NCBI RefSeq assembly: GCF_003711515.1
Contig: NW_021167088.1
Location: 1,077,769 to 1,141,768 of the forward strand
Source: Sodiomyces alkalinus F11
Lineage: Eukaryota > Ascomycota > Sordariomycetes > Glomerellales > Plectosphaerellaceae
Reading direction: 5' to 3'
Length of the DNA: 64,000 bases
The translations under genes and the position numbers were made by a program. Shown in pieces: positions 46,223 to 57,789 of the stretch (its first letter is position 1; the number at the start of each line of letters is the position of its first letter). The notes below the pieces were generated by a model. That model ran no database searches. It was not told the origin of the DNA and worked only from the letters and a program-made list of their open reading frames with translations.

Positions 46223-49009
46223 GTCTCCCGTCAGGACAATTTGACAAAAAGGTTGAGATGGGGGCCTGTGTGGGACAGCTGGGATGTCCGTGGCATTCGG
46301 TTTGTATTGCCACCCTGGTTATTGACTAGGGGCTGCCAAAACTCGTGCGCGACGCAGGAACATTTCGTGTGTGCGAAGGTGCATTGTTAAGATTTGCTGC
46401 CTTAGTGAGGTAGCGAACATACAAGTCCTGATATGTAAGATAGAGAACTCACTTTAATATGAACATCTTGGGATATTCGATACAGCGAGTTCGCGACTGT
46501 ATGGTAATGAAGAAGATAGTTACTGGAATTCTAAAGTAAAGTTTTGACTCCGAAAGGGCTGAACTTGACCTTGCGCATTCCAGTTGCCCTTGGAGCGAGC
46601 GTCCTTTGCTCATATGTGATACCCATATAGCCGCGCTGCGTTTGGCTTCGATGACCACCCCAGACGATTATCTCTAATCAGTCTCCAGCACCAACCGTTG
46701 TTGTCCTCACCAGGGAACCCTCGGACCTAACCGGCTGGAAACTCGCAGGAAGCATCCCTTGCTCCTGATCTCCCAGCCTTCAATGTCTTGTCTGATCTTT
46801 GGACGTATCAGGTGGAGTTTGAAACTGGACAAAACCTTTGGGCCCAGCTGAAATCCGTCGAGTGCTTCGGCACGCCATGGGCAAAAAGCAGCGCTGACAT
46901 GGTCCTTAGTGATAACCGAGTATGATATCAATATTCCATTGTTCCCGAGGTCGCCGTTACGCGTAAGAGCAAAAAAATGTGAAAATGTGAAAATAACAAT
47001 ATCAATGCAAAAGGGTGGCGGGTTTCTTCAGGCGGGGATGAAGTATGGTGACACAGAAAGAAATAGCTCCATGTCGTCCAACGAGCCGCAAGATTTGCAA
47101 TATCGGGTACTGGTGTAATAACGGGCGGCGGGTGTCGCAGCTGTCGCTTTCACAACGTTGAAGTTTTGAACCCCCATAGAGGTTAATACGGTAGGTCAAG
47201 CAATTTGGCCTCAGCTCAGAGAGGTGAGCATGCCAAGTTCTCCGTGGCCTCCGTGGTTATGTGTTGTCATTTCAGCCTCAAGGATATCCAAAGTTCGGGG
47301 CTACACCGCAAATTCCGCGTGGAAACCCAACAACAAATCACGCTTGGACAAGTCGTTTGGTGGGGCTGCAGTTGAGTGACCAATGAACGTTACTTGTGTC
47401 GGTTACTCGACAGAGATATGCCGATAATAATAAGTCACTTTGGTCACGACGCAGTACAGACCGTCACAATGCAAGTCGGGTCGTCGCTTTCGTCTCGGGG
47501 GAGCTGATCTATCGTTCGAAACAGAACTATTTAATGACGAATAGCACCGGCGAGGCGCCAGGCCAAGAATGCGCCCGACATGAGAGGTGCCGCCAGGACG
47601 TTTTACCCCCAGAAAACAAAGCCAGGATAACATTTCATGACAGCGAATTGCAGAAGATAGCCAGTGGGAAGTGTGTCAAGTTAGCCGCCGGATGAGCGGC
47701 TTTTTTGTTCTCTTCTCTTCGGTGGATGCGACAACAGCATGTTCTAGCCACCCGTCAACAGGGACTCTTCTCCCAACCACCGGGCATGATGTTTCATGTC
47801 AGAGATGTATTTCTTTCCATTCGTAGACATTGTTAAAGGGAGAAGGGGGTTCTCGAAGAAAGGGAAAATCAGAATGTCCGAGAAGAGCAGTGGAACCGCG
47901 CGCGAAGCCAGACCAATCGGCGACTGGACGGCATCCAGGAGCGTGTAAAGAACACGAGTCATGACCCATGACTCGCGAGGCTTTGTGTCGTCTCCATCTC
48001 TCCCCTTGCGAAGAGAATTGCTAGAAAGGAAACAGGACAAAAAAGGACGGCCCGTCAGATATCAGGGTTAGTCGAACTGGGAAAAGCGCAGATTTTCCCA
48101 TAAGGCAAGATGAATGTCCGATGGGGGTGAGTACGAGTAGTACAGAGTACACAGGTATATGTCCTTCCGGTAGGGGGGGCACGTCATTGATGCCGACGGC
48201 CCAGCCTCAACAGAAGGGCGACATGCATAGAACTGAAAATGAAAATGAAAAAAAAAGAAGAAAAAAGAAGCAAAGGGGAAGGAAAACCCCCAACCGAGGT
48301 CCGTGAATTGAGGCCTTTAGACGATACCTATAAGTGACGTGGTGCACCAATTCAATCACCGGATTATTCTGACTTGATAAGTCATACTCGTGCAATCCAC
48401 TCGCATCTGACAGACGGAATGAATTGGGTTGTGCCTTGTGGCGTCGTGGCAGGGTTTTCTTATTGCCGCACATGGTTTTGATCCGAATTCGCGAAATGGA
48501 CGCTTGTGCCTGGCGATCAGATCAAATGGGCAAGTGGATGGGATCTGGAGATTGAAGGAGGCCCGCACAAATTGGAGCCGGACCAACAGAATGGCAGGGC
48601 TCTACCAACCTAAACCCTAGGTGCCGGAATGTTTCTTTTAGTGGGACCAGCATCCACCAGTGTGGCGGGACCTATCGTACACCGTACCCGCCTGCAAGGC
48701 ACCGGGGCGGCTGGACTCCTTTAGTGCGTTTCAGAACGCTAGGGCTTTATATGTTTGGCCCTTTCCCTTTCTTTTTGGACCCCTCTTTCCTCTACGTGTA
48801 CTCACCGTTTTCCTGCCCCTCTCGCCGCCACGCACGAGGACGATGTCGTTGGGGCTAACGGGGGTGTCTTTAGGCTGTCCTGGTCTTGGCACGGGTTCCG
48901 TCCCATCTGAGTTTAGGTAATTATTCGACTGGCGCAAATGGTACCACGTTGTACAAAGAAATATATTACGAAGGACTACTTTTTCATTTCCTTTCTTTTC
49001 CTCCCCTGG

Positions 49010-49035
49010 TTTTTTTTTTTTTTTTTTTTTTTTTT
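49010..49035. repeat. 26-nt poly-T tract
   Basis: An uninterrupted run of T followed by an A-rich stretch (AGAAAAAGAAAAATAAC). It is a low-complexity nucleosome-disfavouring sequence, or the reverse of an old poly-A tail; no retroelement frame adjoins it. Confidence 0.9.
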
Positions 49036-50256
49036 AGAAAAAGAAAAATAACTTAAAATAAATATCCAAACTGGAAAGAATATAAAAGAAAGAGCCTTTC
49101 CGGCACTACTGCTGTGATCCGTCTCCAATATTGGCAAGGTTATGTAAGTGCCCTGACATTCCGACGCTAATAATAAGACTGAACATAAGTAGAAAGCGGG
49201 GGGGGGAATCGCAGGACGCCAGCCTCCCTCATCTGACTGACCTCGGCAGTTAAGTTAAGGCAAGTACGGATATAGAGTCAGTTTAGCATTATGTGATAAG
49301 GCGAGCGTGTTCCCATAAATTCGATGACGAGACAACTCGTCCATCTCTACACGGCATTGTCTGTTCGCTGCTTTTTGTTTAACAGACGTACCACTGAAAC
49401 TAGGCCGCGTGGCATGGATGAGAAACAAAACGTAGAAACAAAACGTCTTAAAAATGACAGAACAAAGGAAAGATAAAAAGATGAGATGGCTATAAATGCC
49501 AAGATCTACCATCCCCTCTCCGTGCTTTACCGTTCATATTACGGTTTCCCCCAATGTCAGCCACCCATCCATCCCTCTATTCCTCTTCGACTCCTTACGA
49601 GACCACAGCCCCCGTCATTTTCCCTCCATAACTTCCCTCGTATTTCTTTTTTTGGGTTGTTACACAGTCAGACGTCGCGGAAGATATAGCTGGTTACGTT
49701 TAAATCATTGATTTCTATTCCTTACATCCTTTGACGATGTCGTTGCCGCCACGTTCGACTCCTTTGATATATATGTTCGTGACATTCAATTCGCAGTAAT
49801 GCGACCTTTGGCTCTTGCTTACTAGCACGATATCCCTATCCGACCCGATCTCCCACTTCTACGAATTACCGGTTCTTCCAGTGCTGTCTTTATCTACGTT
49901 GTAGGAAAATGGTGCAAGGTACGGAATCATGGTGGTTGGCCCAAACCAACCTGGCTTTGACCAATCAAGTGCCAGCTGCAGCGGAGTGTCAAATGCAGGT
50001 ACCGGACCCGCGAAAGTAAGGTACCTGGCGAGGAAGAGGGAGCTAGACCCCTTGGCGAGGGATTTTGGGATAGAATTGGCAACGACGCGCAATGGGACCC
50101 AACCAACAACGGGCCCTTATTTTCGGCAGAGCAAGTTAGGCATCCTTAATTGACCCACCGTTTACGCCACCGTTTATGTTTTGTGGGAAGTACGAATAAG
50201 AATAAGGTACTTCGTACTTCATACTACACGTGTACAACACAGCAACAACATGCATC

Positions 50257-50298
50257 CCTGTCGTTGATAGGTTTATACCTGTCGTTGATAGGTTTATA
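50257..50298. repeat. perfect 21-bp tandem duplication
   Basis: Two identical, directly adjacent 21-bp copies beginning CCTGTCGTTGATAGG lie upstream of the DUF1996 gene. Perfect identity suggests a recent duplication. Confidence 0.93.
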
Positions 50299-50945
50299 GC
50301 CTAGGCCAAGGACCGTGCCCCAAGCCCTGTGGGTGAACTGGACGGATTGGGGGGATCTTCCATCCTGCCTCCATCCAGGACCACCGGCGCACCTTGTTAT
50401 ATCTTCCTTGTCTCCCCCCTCCCCCTTCCTCCCGCTTTTTCTTGCCCTTTCCCGGTCTTTTGTCCCTTGCACCTTTTGTTTTCTCCCCGATCGCCCCCTT
50501 CCTCTCCTTTTTTTCTTTTCCCTCCACTCCTGCACTGAGCTTGCTGAGCCGGCTAAGCACTATACATACTTTCATTCATTCTCGGCAGACTTGCCACTTT
50601 GTGTGTCGGTGTTCTGCCTCTTCCGCTCCTTTCCACTTCAGCAACACATCACGGCTAGGTCCGTCCCGACGAGTTCCCGCCTCATTGCTGCCTCCTGGTT
50701 ACTTCTGAATCCAAACTACTCAGACGACCACGAGTTCCGTTCTTTCCCTCAAGGTGCTCTGGTATTAGCATCGCCGGCCCTTTTTCCACATCCATCGACG
50801 GCTCTTCGAATCTCCCAACATCTTGTTCGCCTTTCGTCGACGAACGATCGAACAGCGTCCACAAAACAACACATTCATTTGTTCAACAGACACGGACCCT
50901 CATATCACAAAAGGAACCAAAAAAATCCGACTCACCTAACCAATT

Positions 50946-52512
50946 ATGAAGCTGACTACCGCGATCCTGGCTGGTCTGGCCGGTGGGGCATATGCTGCTC
51001 ATGAGGGCGGCTTTGCCGTCCTTCACTTCCACTCCAGCAAGCAGAAGGAGATCGCCCGTGGCCGCGTCGACCCCATTGTCACGCCCGGTGGGACCGCCCA
51101 GCACGTCCACGGCGCCATGGGTGCCAGCGGCTTCTCCAGAGACGCAACCGGCCAGAGCCTGAAGCGTTCCCGCTGCACCAACTCTCGTGCCAAAGAGGAC
51201 CTGAGCTCCTACTGGTTCCCCTGGCTCTACTTCCACGATGAGGAGACGGACACTTTCGAGCCTGTTGACATCAGCTACGTCAACGTTTACTACTTGTGAG
51301 TTCTTGCGATAGGTTCTGCTCGTTGCGCCCCATGGGGAGAAATGCTGACGAGCTCTTAGTTTTGACCGCACCAACGATGACATCAAAGCCTTCCCCACGG
51401 GACTGCAATTCGTCGCCGGAAATGCCAGCACTCGAGTCTCGCCGGGTACTCACGGTCGTACGAACATCGACCCAAGCAAGGGCACCGTCCAGCCGGTTCA
51501 GTGGACTTGCCCTCGAGCCAACTCCAACTACGACAACCCCCCTTCGTGGCCCCTCGACTCGGATGGATCCCTAGCCGGTGAGCGTAACCCCCGCAACCAC
51601 GGCGCCGGAACCGGCTTCCCCAGCGTCGATTGCGATGGCAAATATTCACCCCTGCGTGCCGATGTCCACATGCCGTCGTGCTACAATCCCGAAGCGGGTC
51701 TCGATGCCCATAAGACGAACTCGGCCTACCCCAGCGATGCCGGCGATGGTCGCGTTGACTGTCCGGAAGGCTGGATCCACGTTCCCCACATGTTCTACGA
51801 AGTCTACTGGGATACCCCCAAGTTCCGGGAACGCTGGCCCAGCCACGGCCAGCCGTTCGTCCTGTCGAACGGTGACGTTAGTGGTTACAGTCTGCACGCT
51901 GATTTCATGGCCGCCTGGGACGAGGACGCCCTCCAGACGGCCATCGACAACTGCAATGTCGGTCATGCTGGCTTGCACACTTGCCCCGGCATCACGGAGA
52001 ACACGGTTGACGACTGCGTTGGCGAGTTTCAATTCCAGGAACTCGTGACCGGCGTACTCGACACCCTTCCCGGCAACCTCCCGCTCCAGGGTTGGAGCTA
52101 CGGTGTCGACAACGGAGGCGGCGCCGGCAGCATTGTCGATGACGTTCTGCCCGAGCCCGTGGAGACCGTGCTTCCCATCCATCACGCTCCCGAACTGGAC
52201 GATGCCCGTCCCACTCCCGTCTTCTCGACCATTCAGGAACCCGAGTCCCCCGAGCCAACTCCTGCCCCTGAGTCTCAGCCTGAGCCCGCGCCGGAGCCCG
52301 TGCAGGAGCCCGTGGAGGAGGAGCCCGTGCAGGGGGAGCCTGAACCTGAGCCGACGACTTCCTGCAAGAAGAAGGCCAAGACTGTCTGGGAGACCGTCAC
52401 AGTCACGGCGACCGCCACGCAGATCGTGTCTGAGCCGGCCCCTACGCCGCTGGAGAAGATGCGGCGCCACGTCCACCACCACGCCTTGCGTCACCGTAGC
52501 CTGCGCAAGTAA
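50946..52512 (+). CDS. secreted DUF1996-domain protein
   Basis: Extracellular or cell-wall protein of unknown function, widespread in fungi. Two exons, 50946..51295 and 51360..52512, give 500 aa. A signal peptide is evident (MKLTTAILAGLAGGAYAA, cleavage about residue 17). The DUF1996 domain runs to about 330: RVDPIVTPGGTAQHVHGAMG, SSYWFPWLYFHDEET, NVYYFFDRTNDDIKAFPTG, FPSVDCDGKYSPLRADVHMP, CPEGWIHVPHMFYEVYWDT and FVLSNGDVSGYSLHADFMAA. Conserved His/Asp/Cys residues are present. A Glu/Pro-rich C-terminal tail (about 400-455) is repetitive (repeated PEP and EPV units), followed by CKKKAKTVWETVTVTATATQ and a basic, His-rich end. No GPI signal is obvious. Four-and-a-half kilobases of spacer precede it. 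Confidence 0.9.
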
Positions 52513-53617
52513 ATGCGTTCGTCCGGGAGCGACCCCGAACGATGCGACGCGAAAGAAGCACCTTGTCTTCTAGCGCGGTTTCTTCTTGACCTTATTTTCT
52601 TCTCTTCTCTTCTCTTCTCTTCTCTTCTCTTCACTTCTTGTTGAACATTACTAGGGGTTGCGCAGAGACTTTTTTTTCCTTTTCCTTTTTTCTTCTCCTT
52701 TTTGATCTTGGTATAAGGGATCTAGGGTACAGGTGTTGGGTGGCATGGGAAAGAAGAAACCACCCCCGAGGGCTGACCCGGGTACATCGCTGCGTTGTCG
52801 CATCGCCGAAGCAGTGTCTTGACCCGCGCAACGGGAAACCCGGCCCATTCCCGTCCTCTGCGCACGACGACGGTTATGAACAACATAAAAACAGACATAT
52901 TTTTGGTGCATGAATTCCATAGCTTCAGAGAACATGATGCTCGTCATGGAGTTCTTTCCGTGACTCTGTAAGAAGTGCAGACGGGGAGCATCATCTCGAC
53001 TGAAAGGCTTCATTCCGCGATTTGTACAATTGAATAGACCGGGTTTTCTCTAGGCCCTCTTGCTTCTCTCTCGCTTCTTTATTTTGTGCCTTTGGTGAGC
53101 CCGTACATGTGCTAGAATACATACCCCGACTTGACCCCTATTGTGGATTTATCCGGGGGTTGTCTTAAATCGTGAACGCATTTAATAGTGACCCAACCTG
53201 ACGCCAGTGGTGCCAGAGCACCGAGCCAGCCATGGGCATATCATTTTGATGTTATTCTAAGAAGATCCTGTGTTCCAAGGCAAGAAGCAGCCCAGTTGAC
53301 GTTGTCTGTACCCGTACCGTACTTCATCCCATCATCCTATCCTCTCTAAGGTAGGTACCTCACCTAAGGTACTCCAACAGAGGAGATAGATATTATTAGT
53401 CAGCGATGTGGGATGTCGCCGATGGCCCGTGCATGTCGTGACCCTCCTGCAGGTATTTTCATTTTATACGAAGTTCCTTCACGAAGTACCTTAGCCGCCA
53501 TCCCTCTCATCAACACCTTGACGTGCTAGGTTGAAATATCGCCGGCATTTCCCTTGCCCTTTTCTCTTTTTCTCCCTCCCCCCGCCCCCCTCCGGCGCGG
53601 GAATATGGTCGTCCGTC
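52513..53617. other. spacer between the DUF1996 gene and RCM1
   Basis: This spacer contains a CTTCT array in the probable 3' untranslated region and, at about 53343-53372, an AAGGTAGGTACC/CACCTAAGGTACT palindromic motif. A pyrimidine-rich tract (53550-53595) immediately precedes the RCM1 start. No gene is supported. Confidence 0.55.
52598..52633. repeat. CTTCT pentanucleotide array (about 7 units)
   Basis: About seven tandem CTTCT units 85 bp after the stop codon of the DUF1996 gene, within its likely 3' untranslated region. Confidence 0.9.
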
Positions 53618-55575
53618 ATGTCTCTCTACTATGAGACGGCAGATATCCTAATGCCGGCCGGTCCTGAGGCTGGAACAACGACACAGAGGTCAAGCAGCGG
53701 CAGCTTGAAGTCGAGAATTTTCACCAAGAAGGGCCTCAAATCACCAGCCGCCCAGGTCTTTGCACTGGCTACTGAAACATGCAAATGGAGCGAAGTCCTG
53801 AAAGAAGTCATTGACAACGCGGATCTACTGCGTCATGAGCGAAAGGTTGATTCAACCAACCCTCTCTCTCTCTGCCTCCCCTGATTCCATCATCATCTAA
53901 GCTGACTCCTCCTTTATTTTCTACCTGCCAGCTCACCCCGGTTCTAGCATTGCTCCTGGTTCATGACTTCCTCCTTTCCAAGGGCGGAATTACGCTGCCC
54001 CAGTCCCATGGACTGAGGCAAGCTATTGAGCGGCACAAGGCCAGGCTCACTTCAGAACTCACACGGGCTCGGCTGCGGAGGAAGATGGCCTCACTCGATG
54101 CTTTGAGGGTGCAGATCAAGAGAGACGGCGATCCCGAAGGTCGCCATCCGCGATGGGTTCGTGTCAATGCTCTGAAAACGGACATCGAGGAACAGCTCGA
54201 GTCCACGTTCAAAGACTTCGAGCGTGTGCTTTCCATTGCCGCCGTGACCGCCACGGGCCCTTCGAACAAGTCCATTTACCTCGACGACACCGTTCCCGGT
54301 CTCGTAGCGGTCTCACCAGGCATCGACCTCACCAAAACGAAGGCCTACAAAGCGGGCCAAATCATCCTGCAGGACAAGGCATCGTGCTTTCCTGCCTACC
54401 TCCTGGATCCGCATGCCGAAGACGGCGACGTGATTGATTCCTGCGCAGCCCCCGGGAACAAGACCACACACTTGGCAGCTATCACCCACTCACATAGGCC
54501 GGAGGAATCTGCCCCGCGGCAGACCATCTTTGCATTCGAGAGGGACGAGAGGCGCGCAAAGACGCTGGAGAAAATGGTCAAAACTGCAGGCAGCGAAGGG
54601 ATGACGACTATCGGTCTCGGTCAAGACTTTCTCGAAGTAGACCCGCAAGGCCCTCTTTACAGGAACGTCGGCGCCCTTCTACTCGACCCTAGTTGCTCGG
54701 GCAGCGGCATCGTCGGGCGGGACGTAACCCCAGAGCTACATTTGCCCGGAAGACCCCCGCCACCCGGTGCCAAAGGTGCCCCCAAGAAGAAACTGAAACT
54801 TCCCAAGCCAGACGGCAAAGACCGCAAGCGCAAGCGGGACGCCGACGACGAAGCGAAACCTGTCCTCATCGACGACGACGGGAACGCCACTGTGGTCTCC
54901 TCGGAGCAAGATTTGCAGAAACGCCTCCAATCGTTATCGTCCTTCCAGCTCACCTTGCTCCTCCACGCGATGAAGTTCCCTTCGGCGCGGAAAATCACTT
55001 ATTCGACATGCTCCGTCCATGCGGAGGAGAATGAGCAGGTGGTCGTCAAGGCCTTGCGTTCCGAAGTGGCCCGCGAGGCCGGGTGGCGGATCCTCCCCCG
55101 GGCCAAACAGGTCCGGGGCATGCGGGAGTGGCCTGTTCGCGGCGTGCTCGAAGCCTCTGATGGTGACCAGGAAGTTGCGGAAGCCTGTGTCAGAGCCAAG
55201 CAGGGCGATGGTCGGGGTGTCATGGGATTCTTCGTGGCGGCCTTTGAGAGGGACGTGGTGCCGCCGGCGCCGGCGGAGGGCGAGTCGAAGCTCTTTGCCA
55301 GCGAGGACGGACCGTATCTGCGGGATGACGAAGGTATGATGGTGCGAGACGTGACGGGGATGCCGGTGCTTAAATCGACGGGGCGGCCTGTAGCCCTACC
55401 AGGGGCGATGCATTTGAACGCTCTTGAGGGACAGCAAGGTGAAGGGCACGAGCACGACGAGTCGAGCGACGATCATGACTATGAGGACGAGAGTCCCTCG
55501 AAAGCGAGCTCGGATTCTGAGGGGAGCGAGGGTGACGAGTGGGGGGGTATCGACGATCGAAAAAACGAGAAGTAA
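53618..55575 (+). CDS. RCM1: 25S rRNA (cytosine-C5) methyltransferase, NSUN5/Rcm1 type
   Basis: Nucleolar SAM-dependent methyltransferase that modifies a cytosine in 25S rRNA. Two exons, 53618..53845 and 53932..55575, give 623 aa; the 86-nt intron joins ADLLRHERK to LTPVLALLLVHD. NOP2/Sun motifs: PRWVRVNALK (about 150), ILQDKASCFPAYLLDP, SCAAPGNKTTHLAA (SAM binding), GALLLDPSCSGSGIVGRD (motif IV Cys about 331) and KITYSTCSVHAEENE (motif VI Cys about 436). A lysine-rich insert of about 70 residues (APKKKLKLPKPDGKDRKRKR) separates the two catalytic cysteines. The C-terminal ~120 residues extend beyond the usual domain and become acidic (DESSDDHDYEDESPS). Confidence 0.92.
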
Positions 55576-56114
55576 AAGCCACTTTCGAGGGAAGGCAAGT
55601 GGCTCGGGTGTCTTGAAACCTGTCAACGGTGAAGATAAACCTGTTGCACATCCCTAGCGACCCTTCAGTAACACCGGGCGCACTCCGACCTCATCGTTCA
55701 GCCCGAAGTCGCCCCGACTGTCTCGCCATTCTGGGAGCCTGCGGCATTTGTTGTTGTTGCCAGTCACATCTCGTCCTACTCGCCTTGACGGATATCCACC
55801 CGGGATCATTCCGGTAGAAAGCAGTCGAGATGATGATCACATAGACAAACCAATCGACATCGCATAAGCCATGTTCATTCTCTGACGCTACTACGAATGG
55901 GTGCTTCATATGGATTCCAGAACCAGGGTCCAGTTAAAAGAGGGAACAACATCTTGCCGTCGACGTCAATCCTAATTCTTGTACCTTGACGACTGGATGC
56001 CCATAAACAGACAGACCCAGCCTACTTGGATGTATCCAGCTCGGACCAGATCAAGTTCGACAGAGACACCCCCTTTTTGTCAAGATAGACCAAGCTAGCT
56101 AAGGCCGGTTCCAT
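55576..56114. other. convergent 3' spacer
   Basis: This spacer holds the 3' regions of RCM1 and the next minus-strand gene. No other feature was seen. Confidence 0.55.
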
Positions 56115-57789
56115 TCATCGAAGTTTCAAACCCCCAATCTCCTTCCGCAAGACCTCAAGAGGACGGAACGTGCCTTCGAACGAAACAATATTTCCGCCTT
56201 CATGGTCAGGACGGAAAAGAGTGACAACGGGCGGAGAAACGGACGGCTCCTCCTCGGGAGGCGGGCCACCGGCAGCAAGGGCGCGCTCGCGCATCATCTC
56301 GGCGACGCTCTTGACCTCGGAAAAGTTGCCCACGATGCCCGTGGGCGCCTCGTCCCAGATGTCGTAGAAGTGGAGGCCCTGGGAGACGTGGCTGGAGGCA
56401 GAGATGGGGGTGGGCGGGGCAGGACGGCCCGTGACGGCCTCGAAGGAGGTGGTGTCGAGGATCTGCAGGTTCAGCATCACCGAAGCGGCAGTGTCCCACG
56501 CATCAGCCGGGTAGGGGTCCGGCACGATGGTCTGCGTGATCAGACCGCCGGCGGCAAGACCCAGCTGCTGCACCATCGGGGGAGCGGCCGAGCTCCCGCC
56601 ACCGTTGCTGCTCTGCTGAAGGTCGTTGGCGGCGTGGTCATCCGGCATGACAACTGGATCGACCCACATACGTCAGTCCTTTGCTTTCTTCTTCATCCAC
56701 TCTACCCATCTTCCGCTTTTCCTCTTCTCACGCTGACCAGGGATCGATGCTGCGTGGCGGCTCGTAGGGGTGATACTTACTGGCCATTTTCGCCAGAGCC
56801 ATCCCGCCATGCTGCTGGTGGACGCGGCGCAGACGTAGAGTGGAAAATCCGGGCGGAAAGAAGACATCGCCGAGCCTCGTGCCGTCGCCAAAATCGGTCC
56901 GGAGCTGGCGTCTGAGGTGCCAGGCCGGCGAGCCCTTGTCGCCGGACTTCTTCGGCAGAGAGAGCGCCTGGTCGGCGACAGGGGCGTGAAACAGCTTTTG
57001 CAGGACCCCCTTGACATCACGCCAGGTCGAGTTGGGCCCCAGTCCGTTCTGCGCGAGATCGAGCACCCTGGTGACCCTGCGGCCGTCGTCCTCGAAGCGG
57101 ACGTTGAAGCGCTGCGGGGTGTTGCGGACGGGCGGCACAATCTCGATCTGGATGCCGCCGACGCGCTCCTCGCCGTAGACCTGGGCCTCGACGGCGAACC
57201 CGGAGCCCTGGGGCTGGGCGACGAACTGGCGCACGCTGCCGTTGCGGGACACGACGCCGTCGAGCCAGGGCTGCTCGGGGAGGACGACGTAGTCCTGGAT
57301 GCTCTTCCCCTGGGCGAGCATGCGGCGGCGCTTGTCGCGGGTGCGGTCGTTCTCGAGGACGGGGAAGCCCGAGATGGCGTTGACGCCGCCCACGAAGATC
57401 TTGACGGCGAAGGGCATCTCCGCGCTGAACTCGATCCACATGGCCTCGCGCTGGTACATGGGGAAGAAGAGACCGCCCTTGTACTCGACGTCGTGGGGCA
57501 GTCTGCCGGGGTAGTCGCGGACCTTGAACAGGGGGAAGGTTCCACGGCTGGGGGGGAGGCCGTTTGTGCGCTTGTTGTCCGGCACACGGATGGTGCGGTT
57601 GAGGGTGATCGTCAGTGCGTTTTTAACGTTGCCGTAGTCGACAACAATCGAATGTCTCTCTCGATAGTTGCGGAGCCTGACGGTTAGGTTGCTCGTATTC
57701 GTCAGAATACTGCCGGGATTGGTGACGGAGCTGACCTCTGGCAAGACATCGACAGAGTCTTTAGGGGAAGAAGAACGGGAGGAAGACAT
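56115..57789 (-). CDS. conserved fungal protein with QPWLDG / RQFVAQPQGSG motifs, function unknown
   Basis: Two exons on the minus strand, 57789..56781 and 56653..56115, give 515 aa. The donor is GTAAGT and the intron (127 nt) joins LAKMA to IVMPDDHAA. I recognise the family by GGLFFPMYQREAMWIEFSA, PFAVKIFVGGVNAISGFPV, YVVLPEQPWLDGVVSRNG and RQFVAQPQGSGFAVEAQVYG in the first exon, and by GGLITQTIVPDPYPADAWDT in the second. Proteins with these motifs are common in fungi and carry a variable N-terminal half with ubiquitin-like or linker sequence; I know no established activity. The frame extends 74 codons upstream of the ATG chosen; that extension lacks conserved sequence. Confidence 0.75.

Larger units (their letters stand above)
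46223..50945. other. 4.7-kb gene-poor region
   Basis: No frame in this stretch has recognisable domains. The longest forward frames (47396..47695 and 48660..48920) look random. It contains a 26-T tract, a 21-bp tandem duplication, AAGGTA-type motifs at about 50005 and 50205, and a strongly pyrimidine-rich tract (about 50400-50530) that probably belongs to the promoter of the downstream gene. A non-coding transcript cannot be excluded. Confidence 0.5.

Noticed and set aside
47396..47695. 99-codon forward frame in the gene-poor block
   Set aside because: It has no family resemblance, no second exon and low-information composition, so a chance frame is likely.
56917..57687. 256-codon forward frame opposite the QPWLDG-family gene
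   Set aside because: It is an antisense shadow with alternating charged residues typical of reverse reading of GC-rich codons.
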